The position numbers and the translations under genes are program-made. A stretch of DNA of 50,167 bases, from the IMG/VR virus record IMGVR_UViG_3300028581_000003, positions 1 through 50,167 of that record. One strand, written 5' to 3'. Positions 8,657 through 16,503 of this stretch are shown here, piece by piece. The DNA comes from a virus. The first letter of the stretch is position 1. Every line of letters starts with the position of its first letter. The notes under the pieces were generated by a model. The model was given only the letters and a program-made list of their open reading frames with translations. It ran no database searches and was not told where the DNA came from.

Positions 8657-11600
8657 TTATCTTGAGACATCAAAAGAACTATCTGACTTCTGCTTTGTTT
8701 TGCCACCAATTAACAATAATCCTATAAATAAAACAAGCAAAAACAAACATATAAAGAAAATATAATTATTTGTGATAATCGCGGAGATATTTCTAAAATA
8801 ATATTCAAAATTTGAAAGAATCTTGGTCTTTAAATCTTTTTCAACAATTCTAATTTCAAAAACTTTTTGCAAAACAATCTCGTTTTGCTCAACGATTATT
8901 GTCAAGTTTGCATCACTTGCATTTGTATAAAGTATTTTTGCATACAAAGAATATTTTCCGATATCATCACGAACAACTTTTTCAATTTCTATTATTGCTG
9001 TGGATTCATTTGCAGAAATTAGAGAAACATCGGTTAAATTTCCGTCGGCATCAAATGCATTTATGTTTATAATATAAGTTTGATTTATTATCCAATTTGA
9101 CTCTCCTAACAACTCGGCACGATTTAATTCTTTTTCTTCACTTGTGACTGGAAAAGACCCAGAGCCTTGCACATTATCCAAAGAATAAACATAAAATCCA
9201 ATATTCTTTTGGTCAGAAATATTGTTCTTTGAACAATTCATTATCAAGACATGATCACCATTTGGAATTATTGCAGAGTAATTAAACGATATGTTTGTCG
9301 GAGAAGACAAGAATACATTTGATGAATTGTCTAAATTTATAAAACAATTATCAGCAGCAATATTTGTTTGCAGTCTTATGTCTAAATATTTTGTATTTAC
9401 TAAAGCATTGTTGGTTGGAAAGAAGTCAGTTATACTTATGTTTTCAGAAGACACTTCTGCATCAAGTCCAGTAGAGTTGCTTCGTATTACATTGTATGAA
9501 ACAATAGAAGGAGACAGAGATGTATTTTGAGTTGACAAAATGCTTTTAAATTGAAAGAATTCTGTTATGACTGTTCCGTTTTTCCTAAAATTAGTTTCAT
9601 TAGTAACAGATTCATATGAAATCCAATCTGTAAAATTCAAAAACATATTTTCATATAGACTTGTTATTTCTGTTGAATTTAGAGATTTATTAAATATCAT
9701 AACTTCATCCACGTCTCCGCTTAAATCTCCACCATTTGCTGGAAAACCACCAATATGTATATCATAACCCGAAGTTGAATAAAGAGAAGAAGGAATTGCC
9801 GTTCCACCGTCTGTTGTGTTGTCTATCATTACTCCGTCTTTCCATAATTCCATTCTTGCTGGACTTCCTTGCCAAGTTCCTACGAAATGATGCCACTTTC
9901 CATCATTAAATTTTGCAAGTGAGTTTTGATGTCCACCGACTTTTGGAAAAGTGCTTCCGTCTCCACTTACTAAAAATGTTCCATATCCTCCGAGATGATA
10001 GACGCTAAACTTTCTTTGGTAGGCATTAATTGCATCTGTTATTAAATTTTCATTATCGCTTGATGCTGTTCTAGCCCACAGAGAAACTGATAATCCAGTT
10101 AAAGATTCTAGTCCTTGTGGTTTTGTTGCAGTCGCATAATCATCCGAGCTTTCTAATCCGAATCCGACAACTCCACTTTCATTAATTTTCATTCCATAAT
10201 TAGTTGTTGTTGAATTTCCTACTCTTGAATTTAATCCTTCATTGAACGACCAATGATAAACTAAATTTGCATGAGTTAAATAATTTTGTGCTGTTCGAGT
10301 TGCTATTTTTAGGCTTGTATTTGCAGGCATTGAAGAGTTTAAAAATACAGTAAATGCTGAATCGTTTTTTGTATAATTGTAGGAATTTACTTCTGATAAT
10401 GAACAACCAGTTACTGCAACATCACAGGCTTCTGTTATATTTGTTGCTGTATTTTGACCCGCACATGTAAAACCAGTATTGGTTGGACAATAAGAATAAA
10501 TCTGCCATGAACAAACCACAGAATAGGTTTCACAGTCACCCTGAACATATTGATAATGACATTCTGTAGCTGGTTGGCAATACCCATCCCAATAACAATA
10601 AGGATTTGCTAAATTGCAAGAACTTTCATCTAAGAAGTTATGATAACAATAATCATCCATGCTACTTCCCGAACAATAACCGATGTTTGCCCACGCTCCG
10701 CATCCTCCTTGATGATTACTAAAAGCATTACACGTTTCTTCTGTATAAAATAAAGCCTCACAACCAGCGTTCGGTGAGCCAGAACAATAATCGGATGTTC
10801 CTGTTAATTGCTTAATTATGTTATCAAAAACACCACTTTTAATATCTCCAACGGAAAAGAATGTATTTGCAGAATTATTTAAAAGCATCAATCCAGATGT
10901 TGCATTTTTAACTTGGGTTTGATTGTATTGTAAAAATGGCTGTCTTGTAAAAAACTCTGAAGAGCTTGCAACAAACAAGGGGTCAATCAAAACAGTTCCA
11001 TTTACATTAAGAGCATAAAAATCAACTTCAATATACTTCCCTGTATTTCTTGAAATCTCACACCGTGAATAAGAAACACCACAAATATCATGAAGATAAA
11101 GATATCTATTGTTTCCATCTTCAATAACATAACTTGCATTTTTCTTTTCGTCAAATTTGAAATCTTGAGTGGAATAAAATACATACTTATATTTATTCAA
11201 AGCTTTTCCAACTGGATTTTTATCGATTGCTCCAAATTTTAATCTGTTAAAATTTGCATCGTTCGCAAAAACATCAGTTGGAGAAACAACAAATTCTTTT
11301 CCATTCCACTTTTGCAGTTGAATCGACATATTAAAATCAGAAGTTAGATATTCAATTCGAGTTTCGTTTTGGTAAATCAATTCTGTGGAATTCTCTCCGT
11401 ATTTTAAATATTTTTCATTTGCAACTGTATAACAATATCCAAAATAATCTTTATCTAATTTTGATTTTTTTGCAGAAACTTTTACAGACTTAACTTTTTC
11501 CTTTGTAAATGATTTTGCATCCACAGCTGCTGATTTCTTTAGATCAATATCATTTAGGTCAGAAAGCTTTTTTGCATCATAACTTAAAAAACAAACTTCG

Positions 11601-11806
11601 GACTTATGTTTGTTTTTATCAGAAATCCAAACAAAATAGTCTTTTGCATCTTCGTCCGACATTCTAACAACTTTCCACTCTGCAGAATAGTTTACAACTT
11701 TAAAAGAAGAAGGAATTTCATTTTGTTTTTGAACAGCAGCAAAAGAAAAAGCAAAAAAAGACAATACAAATACAGACAAAACAATTAATGAATATATTTT
11801 TTTCAT
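8657..11806 (-). CDS. Large LamG-domain surface protein with C-terminal anchor
   Basis: 1,049 residues. Signal peptide (1 to about 23), a beta-rich N-terminal region, a Cys-dense segment (about 340-460, roughly twenty-five Cys in CxxxC/CxYxW arrangements, likely disulfide-knotted), then a LamG/concanavalin-like domain (about 515-720; VYHWSFNEG, SVSLWARTAS, KWHHFVGTW, GDVDEVMIFNKSL). Ig-like strands, a membrane helix (about 1015-1035) and a basic tail follow. LamG domains bind glycans or proteins, so a host-recognition or adhesion role is likely. ATGA overlap with the upstream secreted protein shows co-expression. Confidence 0.85.
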   Translation of the reverse strand: MKKIYSLIVLSVFVLSFFAFSFAAVQKQNEIPSSFKVVNYSAEWKVVRMSDEDAKDYFVWISDKNKHKSEVCFLSYDAKKLSDLNDIDLKKSAAVDAKSFTKEKVKSVKVSAKKSKLDKDYFGYCYTVANEKYLKYGENSTELIYQNETRIEYLTSDFNMSIQLQKWNGKEFVVSPTDVFANDANFNRLKFGAIDKNPVGKALNKYKYVFYSTQDFKFDEKKNASYVIEDGNNRYLYLHDICGVSYSRCEISRNTGKYIEVDFYALNVNGTVLIDPLFVASSSEFFTRQPFLQYNQTQVKNATSGLMLLNNSANTFFSVGDIKSGVFDNIIKQLTGTSDYCSGSPNAGCEALFYTEETCNAFSNHQGGCGAWANIGYCSGSSMDDYCYHNFLDESSCNLANPYCYWDGYCQPATECHYQYVQGDCETYSVVCSWQIYSYCPTNTGFTCAGQNTATNITEACDVAVTGCSLSEVNSYNYTKNDSAFTVFLNSSMPANTSLKIATRTAQNYLTHANLVYHWSFNEGLNSRVGNSTTTNYGMKINESGVVGFGLESSDDYATATKPQGLESLTGLSVSLWARTASSDNENLITDAINAYQRKFSVYHLGGYGTFLVSGDGSTFPKVGGHQNSLAKFNDGKWHHFVGTWQGSPARMELWKDGVMIDNTTDGGTAIPSSLYSTSGYDIHIGGFPANGGDLSGDVDEVMIFNKSLNSTEITSLYENMFLNFTDWISYESVTNETNFRKNGTVITEFFQFKSILSTQNTSLSPSIVSYNVIRSNSTGLDAEVSSENISITDFFPTNNALVNTKYLDIRLQTNIAADNCFINLDNSSNVFLSSPTNISFNYSAIIPNGDHVLIMNCSKNNISDQKNIGFYVYSLDNVQGSGSFPVTSEEKELNRAELLGESNWIINQTYIININAFDADGNLTDVSLISANESTAIIEIEKVVRDDIGKYSLYAKILYTNASDANLTIIVEQNEIVLQKVFEIRIVEKDLKTKILSNFEYYFRNISAIITNNYIFFICLFLLVLFIGLLLIGGKTKQKSDSSFDVSR

Positions 11807-12906
11807 CTTACAATAAAAACAGTTCCTTTTTCTTTTCGTTTAATTTCTCCTTCATAATAAACTAAGGAATGAAAGTTTGCAACCGAGGAGACTGTATCTC
11901 CAACAACTTCTAATTTTGTTTCTCCAAGTCCTTCTGCTCCACCTTCATCAACTACGGTCTGTTTTGAATAATCATCCGAATTGCAATAAACCAACTTTAA
12001 GCCATTTGAGCAACTTTCTGTCCATTGAACATGGTGCATTCCTTTTGAATCAGTAATAGAAGAGATTGGTTTTCCAACAGGAGTTTCAACATCTTTCTTT
12101 ATAATTTCCTCAACTCCGCTCCCAAGTCTTTTCGTAACAACATCAGCAACTTGCTTGCAAGAAGTTGGTCTAACTTTTGAATTTTTATAAACAACATTTA
12201 CAGAATTATCAGAACCAACACTGATATTTCCATCAAAACTGAACTCTCCTAATTCTGAAACATCTTCCAATCCTTTATTTGTAATTCTTCCTGTGCAAGA
12301 CTTTAAAGTTTTGTCATCGCTCTCTTCCCAAAGGGCATACAATCGGTGATTTTTATCTCTGGCAATTTGTGGATTCTTTTGACTCTTAACTCTTGAAAGT
12401 CTTTGTTTGCTTATTTGAGGTGGAAAGTTTGTAAAATTTGAAGCAGATAATAAATACAGATCATCAGAAGCATCATCGGTTGCCAGAAATGTCTGATGAT
12501 TGCCGTCAACAAGCTGAGCACATCTGTTCGACGATGGTGAAAAAATTTCTCTTGATTTCCAAGTTCTATTTTCTTGATAAACTTGCATTATTCGCCAATT
12601 GTTGGTCGTCGGAGTGTTTAAGTAACTTGTCACTACGGCAACAGGAGAATCTCTTGAAAACTTTAAATCAGAATAAAGTTGCTGTGAAGACATTGGAAAA
12701 CTAACTTGCTGTTTTGCTTCTCCTTTTTGATAATACAATCTGTTGTTTGCAGAATAAAACATATGATTTGTCCCTTGTGAATCTCTTGCATATCCTATCG
12801 AGCTGCTTATGGAATTTGTATCAACAACTCTTGAAGAGAATTGCTGTCCAATGCCAAAAACAGGAAGCAATACCGAAGCCAGCAGGGATGCGAGTGTTTT
12901 TTTCAT
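11803..12906 (-). CDS. Secreted beta-propeller-like protein
   Basis: 367 residues. Signal peptide (about 1-21, ending in FGIGQQ) and no C-terminal anchor. The body repeats a four-strand pattern with recurrent D-S/K-xx-x-H/V phrases (YARDSQGTNHMFYS, IARDKNHRLYALW, ITDSKGMHHVQWT) spaced about 45-60 residues, as in sialidase/BNR-type propellers. Cys pairs occur in the second half. No catalytic signature seen, so binding rather than enzyme activity is my reading. First gene of the unit that also makes the LamG protein. Confidence 0.65.
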   Translation of the reverse strand: MKKTLASLLASVLLPVFGIGQQFSSRVVDTNSISSSIGYARDSQGTNHMFYSANNRLYYQKGEAKQQVSFPMSSQQLYSDLKFSRDSPVAVVTSYLNTPTTNNWRIMQVYQENRTWKSREIFSPSSNRCAQLVDGNHQTFLATDDASDDLYLLSASNFTNFPPQISKQRLSRVKSQKNPQIARDKNHRLYALWEESDDKTLKSCTGRITNKGLEDVSELGEFSFDGNISVGSDNSVNVVYKNSKVRPTSCKQVADVVTKRLGSGVEEIIKKDVETPVGKPISSITDSKGMHHVQWTESCSNGLKLVYCNSDDYSKQTVVDEGGAEGLGETKLEVVGDTVSSVANFHSLVYYEGEIKRKEKGTVFIVR

Positions 12907-12926
12907 GTTATTATTGATATTTTATA

Positions 12927-12935
12927 GTTTATATT
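12927..12935 (-). promoter_or_regulatory. TATA-like box upstream of 12906
   Basis: AATATAAAC on the minus strand, its first base 29 nt before the ATG at 12906; a weaker match to the TTTATAAAC boxes elsewhere. Confidence 0.5.
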
Positions 12936-12945
12936 TTTATTCTTT

Positions 12946-13188
12946 TTAGTTTTTTATACTAATCGAAGGAATAATTTGTTCTTCGACAATTCTTATTATC
13001 TCTTGTGCGGTCGGAGGACAAACCTCGTCGTCAACTTTATCTTCCAATATTCCTTGCTCTAAAGCCCAAAATTTAAGAGTTCTGCAAAGTCTATAATCTC
13101 TATGACCGCAGTCTGCACTTCTATCAAATGTGCAAAAATAATGTTTAGTTTTTTCACTATAACACTGCAACGGACATTCGTTTTTCAT
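12946..13188 (-). CDS. Cys-rich small protein
   Basis: 80 residues with Cys/His pairs in the first half (ECPLQC, YFC, DCGH, RLC) and one later Cys, probably a zinc or disulfide-stabilised knuckle, then an acidic helical C-terminus. Last gene of the small-protein operon. Family not recognised. Confidence 0.65.
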   Translation of the reverse strand: MKNECPLQCYSEKTKHYFCTFDRSADCGHRDYRLCRTLKFWALEQGILEDKVDDEVCPPTAQEIIRIVEEQIIPSISIKN

Positions 13189-13511
13189 TTTAACCCCTCT
13201 CGTAATCTTTTAGTCATCTCTTCGTTTAATCTCTTTCTCCAGTAGTCTCTTTTTTCTTCCATCTTTTGAAGCTCCTTTTTTAATTCTTTATTTTCTTCGG
13301 ATAGTTTATTTTCTAGAGTTGTATTTATATTTGAAATTACTTCCCATTTATTCATTTCTAATAAAAAGTCTACATGAATTACTGGTCTGTTTCCCGAACT
13401 ATCTACGACAAAACCTTTATCGTTTACATACCAGTAATATCCTTCTTTCCAAGTTTTAATTCTTATTGTTTTATGACTTAGTAGTTCTTGTATTGCTTGT
13501 TTAAAGTTCAT
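13185..13511 (-). CDS. DUF2829/Tad2-like protein with coiled-coil tail
   Basis: 108 residues. Residues 1-59 follow the DUF2829 (Thoeris anti-defence Tad2) layout: MNFKQAIQELL, then K-x-I-R-x-x-x-W near 14-21, an aromatic beta region (YYWYV), and the closing D-F-L-L-x-x-x-K-W-E-V-I. Characterised Tad2 proteins bind and sequester the cyclic ADP-ribose-type signal of Thoeris immunity. Residues 63-108 add a charged coiled coil absent from typical members. It sits among small accessory genes, the usual place for anti-defence genes. Recognition is by pattern, and nucleotide binding is not shown. Confidence 0.45.
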   Translation of the reverse strand: MNFKQAIQELLSHKTIRIKTWKEGYYWYVNDKGFVVDSSGNRPVIHVDFLLEMNKWEVISNINTTLENKLSEENKELKKELQKMEEKRDYWRKRLNEEMTKRLREGLK

Positions 13512-13639
13512 TCTTCTTCGCTCCTAATCTCAATTAAATTTGGATTTGATTTTAAATGATTATGAAAAATTGTCTGGGCTACGCCTTCATTTTCTGCTTC
13601 GATTGTTTCTTCGTATTCTAACCATACTTTGAATTTCAT
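13508..13639 (-). CDS. 43-residue acidic small protein
   Basis: A 43-residue ORF joined to both neighbours by ATGA overlaps, which argues it is real. A strand MKFKVWLEYEETIEAEN is followed by a helix EGVAQTIFHNHLKSN and a short strand, a minimal beta-alpha-beta unit frequent in phage and archaeal-virus operons. Function unknown. Confidence 0.6.
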   Translation of the reverse strand: MKFKVWLEYEETIEAENEGVAQTIFHNHLKSNPNLIEIRSEEE

Positions 13640-14004
13640 TCTTTTTTCTCCGTTATTTTAATTTCAATATTTCTTTTATTGTGTTTTGAGTAATAAATAC
13701 CAAAATGTTCTAAAACTGAATAAAGTAAATCTTTAGTAGTTTCTAGGTCATAACCATTTTCATCTTCGTCTTTATATTCAAATACCTTTTCTCTGATTAT
13801 TTTATTTGTTATAATTTTATCTTCTTCTAATTCTTCTAATTCTTCTAATTCTTCTAATTCTTCGGAAGTTGTTATAAATACATTTTCTCTGATTATTTTA
13901 TTTGTTATAATTTTATCTTCTTCTTCTAATTCTTCTAATTCTTCTAATTCTTCGGAAGTTGTTATAAATCCGTTCTCTGCTTTTCTTATTTTTAGTTCTG
14001 TCAT
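13636..14004 (-). CDS. Small protein with recently duplicated Glu/Leu repeat
   Basis: 122 residues. Residues about 13-42 and 47-76 are near-identical copies of a unit FITTSEELEELEEL...KIITNKIIRE, each holding EEL triplets that vary in number between copies. The C-terminal about 40 residues (DLETTKDLLYSVLEHFGI onward) are non-repetitive and look like the functional core. The repeat is equally clear in the DNA and implies slippage or unequal exchange. Ends 1 nt before the next stop-start junction of the operon. Function unknown. Confidence 0.65.
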   Translation of the reverse strand: MTELKIRKAENGFITTSEELEELEELEEEDKIITNKIIRENVFITTSEELEELEELEELEEDKIITNKIIREKVFEYKDEDENGYDLETTKDLLYSVLEHFGIYYSKHNKRNIEIKITEKKE

Positions 14005-14005
14005 T

Positions 14006-14227
14006 TTATCCTTTACTTAATATTAATCCTTTTAATGCTTCGCAGTCACAATCTGCTTCCCATAAGTAAGGACTGATTTGTTTAGTTATTGAGTCTATTG
14101 CGTTACGCATTTTCTTTCCGCAGGTGGGACAAATTAATAATTCCTTTGCTCTGTCGTATTGTTTTAGTTTCATGCAAATATCAAACTTTTTCTGTAAAGT
14201 AAGTTTATCGTCTTCTTCGTTTTTCAT
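14006..14227 (-). CDS. Small zinc-ribbon protein
   Basis: 73 residues from the ATG at 14227, chosen for its ATGA overlap with the upstream gene and the GGAG about ten bases before it; an ATG six codons earlier is possible. A charged helix leads to CPTCGKKM and a late CDC, a likely single zinc site. Family not recognised. Confidence 0.6.
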   Translation of the reverse strand: MKNEEDDKLTLQKKFDICMKLKQYDRAKELLICPTCGKKMRNAIDSITKQISPYLWEADCDCEALKGLILSKG

Positions 14228-14604
14228 TTCTTCATCTCCAGCCATTGCTCTAATTGTTTTAGTTCGTCATCTGCGTTACAAATAATTGTATGTATTCTAT
14301 TTAACAACATTCCATTGTGGTCTTCTACTCCCATTTCTGCCCAGATGTCATCTATTTTAGCCAATAATCTAGCATAAGTTTTTAACACACTCAAAGCACC
14401 TTCGATTTTGCCTTGCTTTTTAGCTTTTAATTGACTATATTCTCCATATTCAGAACAATCTTCTAATGTTAATCTAATTATATTCTTTTCTTCAAAATTA
14501 TTTCTGTTTCCATATTCTTTATTCTCTTTATAAATTCTATCATAAACAATTTTCATCTCGTTATTGATTTCTTCTATTTCTTTAACGATTGGGTGAGTTG
14601 TCAT
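14224..14604 (-). CDS. Helical small protein
   Basis: 126 residues, almost entirely predicted helix with heptad-like Leu/Ile spacing, two isolated Cys and no membrane segment. ATGA overlaps at both ends place it in the small-protein operon. Function unknown. Confidence 0.6.
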   Translation of the reverse strand: MTTHPIVKEIEEINNEMKIVYDRIYKENKEYGNRNNFEEKNIIRLTLEDCSEYGEYSQLKAKKQGKIEGALSVLKTYARLLAKIDDIWAEMGVEDHNGMLLNRIHTIICNADDELKQLEQWLEMKK

Positions 14605-14813
14605 TTTTTACATAAACAATCAGCTAATATATTATAGCCCTTATCTTTTAATTCTTTTAATTTAAAGTGTAAATCATCTAAATCTGTAATCTTTATTGCA
14701 TCTGTTAATCCAACTGTTTCTACTTGACTACTATTTTCAAAACATGTTTTACCAACATTTAATAGGTAATAAGACTTTATTAAGTGATTTACGATTAACT
14801 TTTGGTATTTCAT
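14601..14813 (-). CDS. Hypothetical small protein
   Basis: 70 residues, mixed alpha/beta, with a C-terminal helix and a CLCKK ending. Joined to both neighbours by ATGA overlaps. Nothing recognisable. Confidence 0.55.
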   Translation of the reverse strand: MKYQKLIVNHLIKSYYLLNVGKTCFENSSQVETVGLTDAIKITDLDDLHFKLKELKDKGYNILADCLCKK

Positions 14814-15154
14814 TCTAACTCCTCTATGTAGGATTTTAGTTTTATATTATTTTCTTTCGCCAGTTTCTCTACTTCTGAAATGAATGTTGAAAGTTCTTCT
14901 GTTCTTTTTACTAATACTTCTTCAGTTAAACAAGAATTTTCTCCATCTATGTCCTCATTTATAAATCTTAATTCTTCACTCGCCCATTCGTGATATTTTT
15001 GAAGTTTTGTTTTGATTTTAGATTGACATTTGTTACAATACCAGTTTCTTTTACCACAAAACTCTAATTCATCTCCTGCTGGACAACCATCTCGCATACA
15101 TCCTTTTAAATCATTCTTTACATCTTCAAGTTGGTTGGTTAAAAAGGTGTTCAT
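14810..15154 (-). CDS. Zinc-finger-like helical protein
   Basis: 114 residues. Cys residues at about 19, 24, 33, 40 and 43 (CMRDGC, FC, WYCNKC) make a probable zinc site in the first half; the rest is a long charged helical hairpin. Small-operon member with ATGA overlaps. Function unknown. Confidence 0.6.
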   Translation of the reverse strand: MNTFLTNQLEDVKNDLKGCMRDGCPAGDELEFCGKRNWYCNKCQSKIKTKLQKYHEWASEELRFINEDIDGENSCLTEEVLVKRTEELSTFISEVEKLAKENNIKLKSYIEELE

Positions 15155-15393
15155 TGTTCTATTCTCTTTCCAAATTTATCACATTGATAAAGCACTTTAC
15201 ATTTCTTAAATACTATTTTATGAATACATGTGGGATTTTTCTTCCATTCAAATAAATCTTCTTTATTTACTTCGATTGCTATATATCTGTCTCCTGTTTT
15301 GTTTCTAAACCCATCGCAAAAGTAAGGTCTTGAACAAGCATGGAATTTACCTTCTCCACATTCTTCTTGTGAGTTTATTATTATTTCTTTCAT
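15151..15393 (-). CDS. Cys-rich small protein
   Basis: 80 residues with Cys at about 12, 20, 26, 56, 65 and 71. Preceded by GGAG about seven bases before the ATG. An 84-bp gap separates it from the gene upstream, so this is a break inside the operon. Family not recognised. Confidence 0.6.
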   Translation of the reverse strand: MKEIIINSQEECGEGKFHACSRPYFCDGFRNKTGDRYIAIEVNKEDLFEWKKNPTCIHKIVFKKCKVLYQCDKFGKRIEQ

Positions 15394-15477
15394 AAGTTGC
15401 TCCTAATTACTTTTTAAGTAAAGTTTATTTGAGTTAATCCATCGTGAAATGTAGAGTAAGCTACTTGCTGTTTACAT

Positions 15478-15660
15478 TTACCGCCGTTGTTTTGGTTTAA
15501 TATATTTCTTTCTAAAATTATTATATATCAATTCATCCGTATTACTTATTTCTTCCCCTTGTTTTATTTTTTCTTTTATATCTTCATATTGTTTCTTTTT
15601 TTGTTTAAAAATAAATATCTCTGATGGAGAATGTGTTCTTTTTATTTTTTCTGTTTTCAT
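15478..15660 (-). CDS. Basic helical small protein
   Basis: 60 residues from the ATG at 15660, which overlaps the upstream stop as ATGA. Highly basic at both ends (KTEKIKRTH, KKYIKPKQRR) with a central charged helix; plausible nucleic-acid binder. Function unknown. Confidence 0.55.
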   Translation of the reverse strand: MKTEKIKRTHSPSEIFIFKQKKKQYEDIKEKIKQGEEISNTDELIYNNFRKKYIKPKQRR

Positions 15661-15866
15661 TTTACTTCTCCTTGGCCATAAACTTCTTGGCAGGTTTTGC
15701 AAAGCGATTTACTTTGATCAATTTCTTGTCCACACCAACCACAAAGATTTACAACTTCATTATCAAAGCGATCTTTTATTATTTTTGCGACCTGAACTCC
15801 ATTATACAAAGTATAAATCAATTCTATTTTATCGGAAATAGATGCCAGATTAGATTGTGCTTTCAT
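15657..15866 (-). CDS. Small zinc-ribbon protein
   Basis: 69 residues with a C-terminal CGWCGQEI...CKTC zinc ribbon. AAGGAGAG lies about twelve bases before the ATG. The first four codons (MKAQ) are identical in DNA to those of the upstream 28-residue ORF. Function unknown. Confidence 0.6.
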   Translation of the reverse strand: MKAQSNLASISDKIELIYTLYNGVQVAKIIKDRFDNEVVNLCGWCGQEIDQSKSLCKTCQEVYGQGEVK

Positions 15867-15867
15867 T

Positions 15868-15954
15868 TTATCGCAACTCTCCTTGTAATTGACAACCTAT
15901 TGAGTTCTTCAATTTATAAAATGTTTTTTTGGTTTGTTGTTTTTGTGCTTTCAT
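15868..15954 (-). CDS. 28-residue leader ORF
   Basis: Short basic peptide starting MKAQKQQTKK, ending two bases before the next ATG. It shares a 12-base start with the following gene. No ribosome-binding site is seen, and it lies just after the structured leader at 15968-15992, so it may act as a regulatory leader peptide or be spurious. Confidence 0.35.
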   Translation of the reverse strand: MKAQKQQTKKTFYKLKNSIGCQLQGELR

Positions 15955-15967
15955 TGTAAATTTAAGC

Positions 15968-15992
15968 CCGCGGGTTTTGTTAAACCCCGTGG
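15968..15992 (-). promoter_or_regulatory. GC-rich hairpin in the 5' leader of the small-protein operon
   Basis: CCGCGGGTTT pairs with AAACCC(C)GTGG around a TGTT loop: ten pairs with one bulged C and one G-U. It stands out in an AT-rich region. It falls in the only clear long leader of this gene block: TATA at 16042 predicts a start near 16013, the ORF starts at 15954. Candidate translational control element or RNA-protein binding site; no known riboswitch recognised. Confidence 0.55.
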
Positions 15993-16033
15993 TCTTTGGT
16001 TATTGTTATTATTATTAATTTATCAAATTATAA

Positions 16034-16042
16034 GTTTATAAA
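16034..16042 (-). promoter_or_regulatory. TATA box of the small-protein operon
   Basis: TTTATAAAC on the minus strand. No ATG lies 29 nt downstream, so transcription should begin near 16013 and give a leader of about 60 nt. Confidence 0.65.
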
Positions 16043-16147
16043 TATTCTTCTTTGATATAATTTCAAAATGACAAAGAAGAACATTTAGAAAATCTACTAG
16101 TTAGTATCAATCAAAACTATTAAATAAAAAATTCAAACATACAAAAA

Positions 16148-16337
16148 TTAAATAATTTTTTTCTTTTTCAAATCACGCTTTGTATATTTTTCAGTTCCAT
16201 CTTTTGTAAAAATTCTTAAAACTCTTCCATCCCAATCCCGATCATCATAATCTTCTGTCGATTTTTGACAAAACTTGCTATTTTTGATAATTCTTTTTGT
16301 TCTAAATATTGTCGTTTTGAAATTTGATTTTTTTCAT
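16148..16337 (-). pseudogene. Frame-disrupted small ORF
   Basis: From the ATG at 16337 the frame stops after 11 codons. A second frame encodes a protein-like stretch (QISKRQYLEQKELSKIASF) and a third a clean C-terminal part (DYDDRDWDGRVLRIFTKDGT ending KKKKII). One extra A in the run of seven after the ATG joins the start to the second frame, and one more shift reaches the third. Either a decayed gene or a sequencing/assembly error. A TATA lies 28 nt upstream. Confidence 0.4.
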
Positions 16338-16357
16338 AATAATATATAAATTTTAAC

Positions 16358-16367
16358 TTTATAAATA
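16358..16367 (+). promoter_or_regulatory. TATA box, possibly bidirectional
   Basis: TTTATAAATA on the plus strand, with 29 nt from its first T to 16387, where a structured noncoding element begins. On the minus strand the same bases read TTTATAAAG and serve the disrupted ORF. Confidence 0.55.
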
Positions 16368-16386
16368 TGATTATTAATAATAAAAG

Positions 16387-16440
16387 TCGGGTTTGCTAGA
16401 ATGTCTAGCTTCTCTTACGATATCGTATATCAGCCCTGTT
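16387..16440 (+). ncRNA. Candidate structured small RNA
   Basis: No ORF. GGGTT (16389-16393) pairs with AGCCC (16432-16436) and encloses two perfect hairpins: GCTAGA/TCTAGC with an ATG loop (16395-16409) and the 12-bp palindrome TACGATATCGTA (16416-16427). This makes a compact three-way junction, richer in GC than its surroundings, at the distance from a TATA box where every leaderless gene here begins. The end is not defined. It could instead be a terminator for the 16504 operon or a DNA-level site such as an origin element. RNA class not recognised. Confidence 0.45.
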
Positions 16441-16503
16441 GAATATTATCGTCGATTTTCTTCAAAAATAAAAAGAAAAATAAAAATAAAATTTGAATTA
16501 TTT

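Noticed and set aside
9291-9767. Plus-strand ORFs inside the LamG protein gene
   Set aside because: They are antisense shadows without promoters, ribosome sites or protein-like composition.
13820-13975. CRISPR-like array
   Set aside because: The repeats are 9-base in-frame EEL codons without spacers; no cas genes occur.
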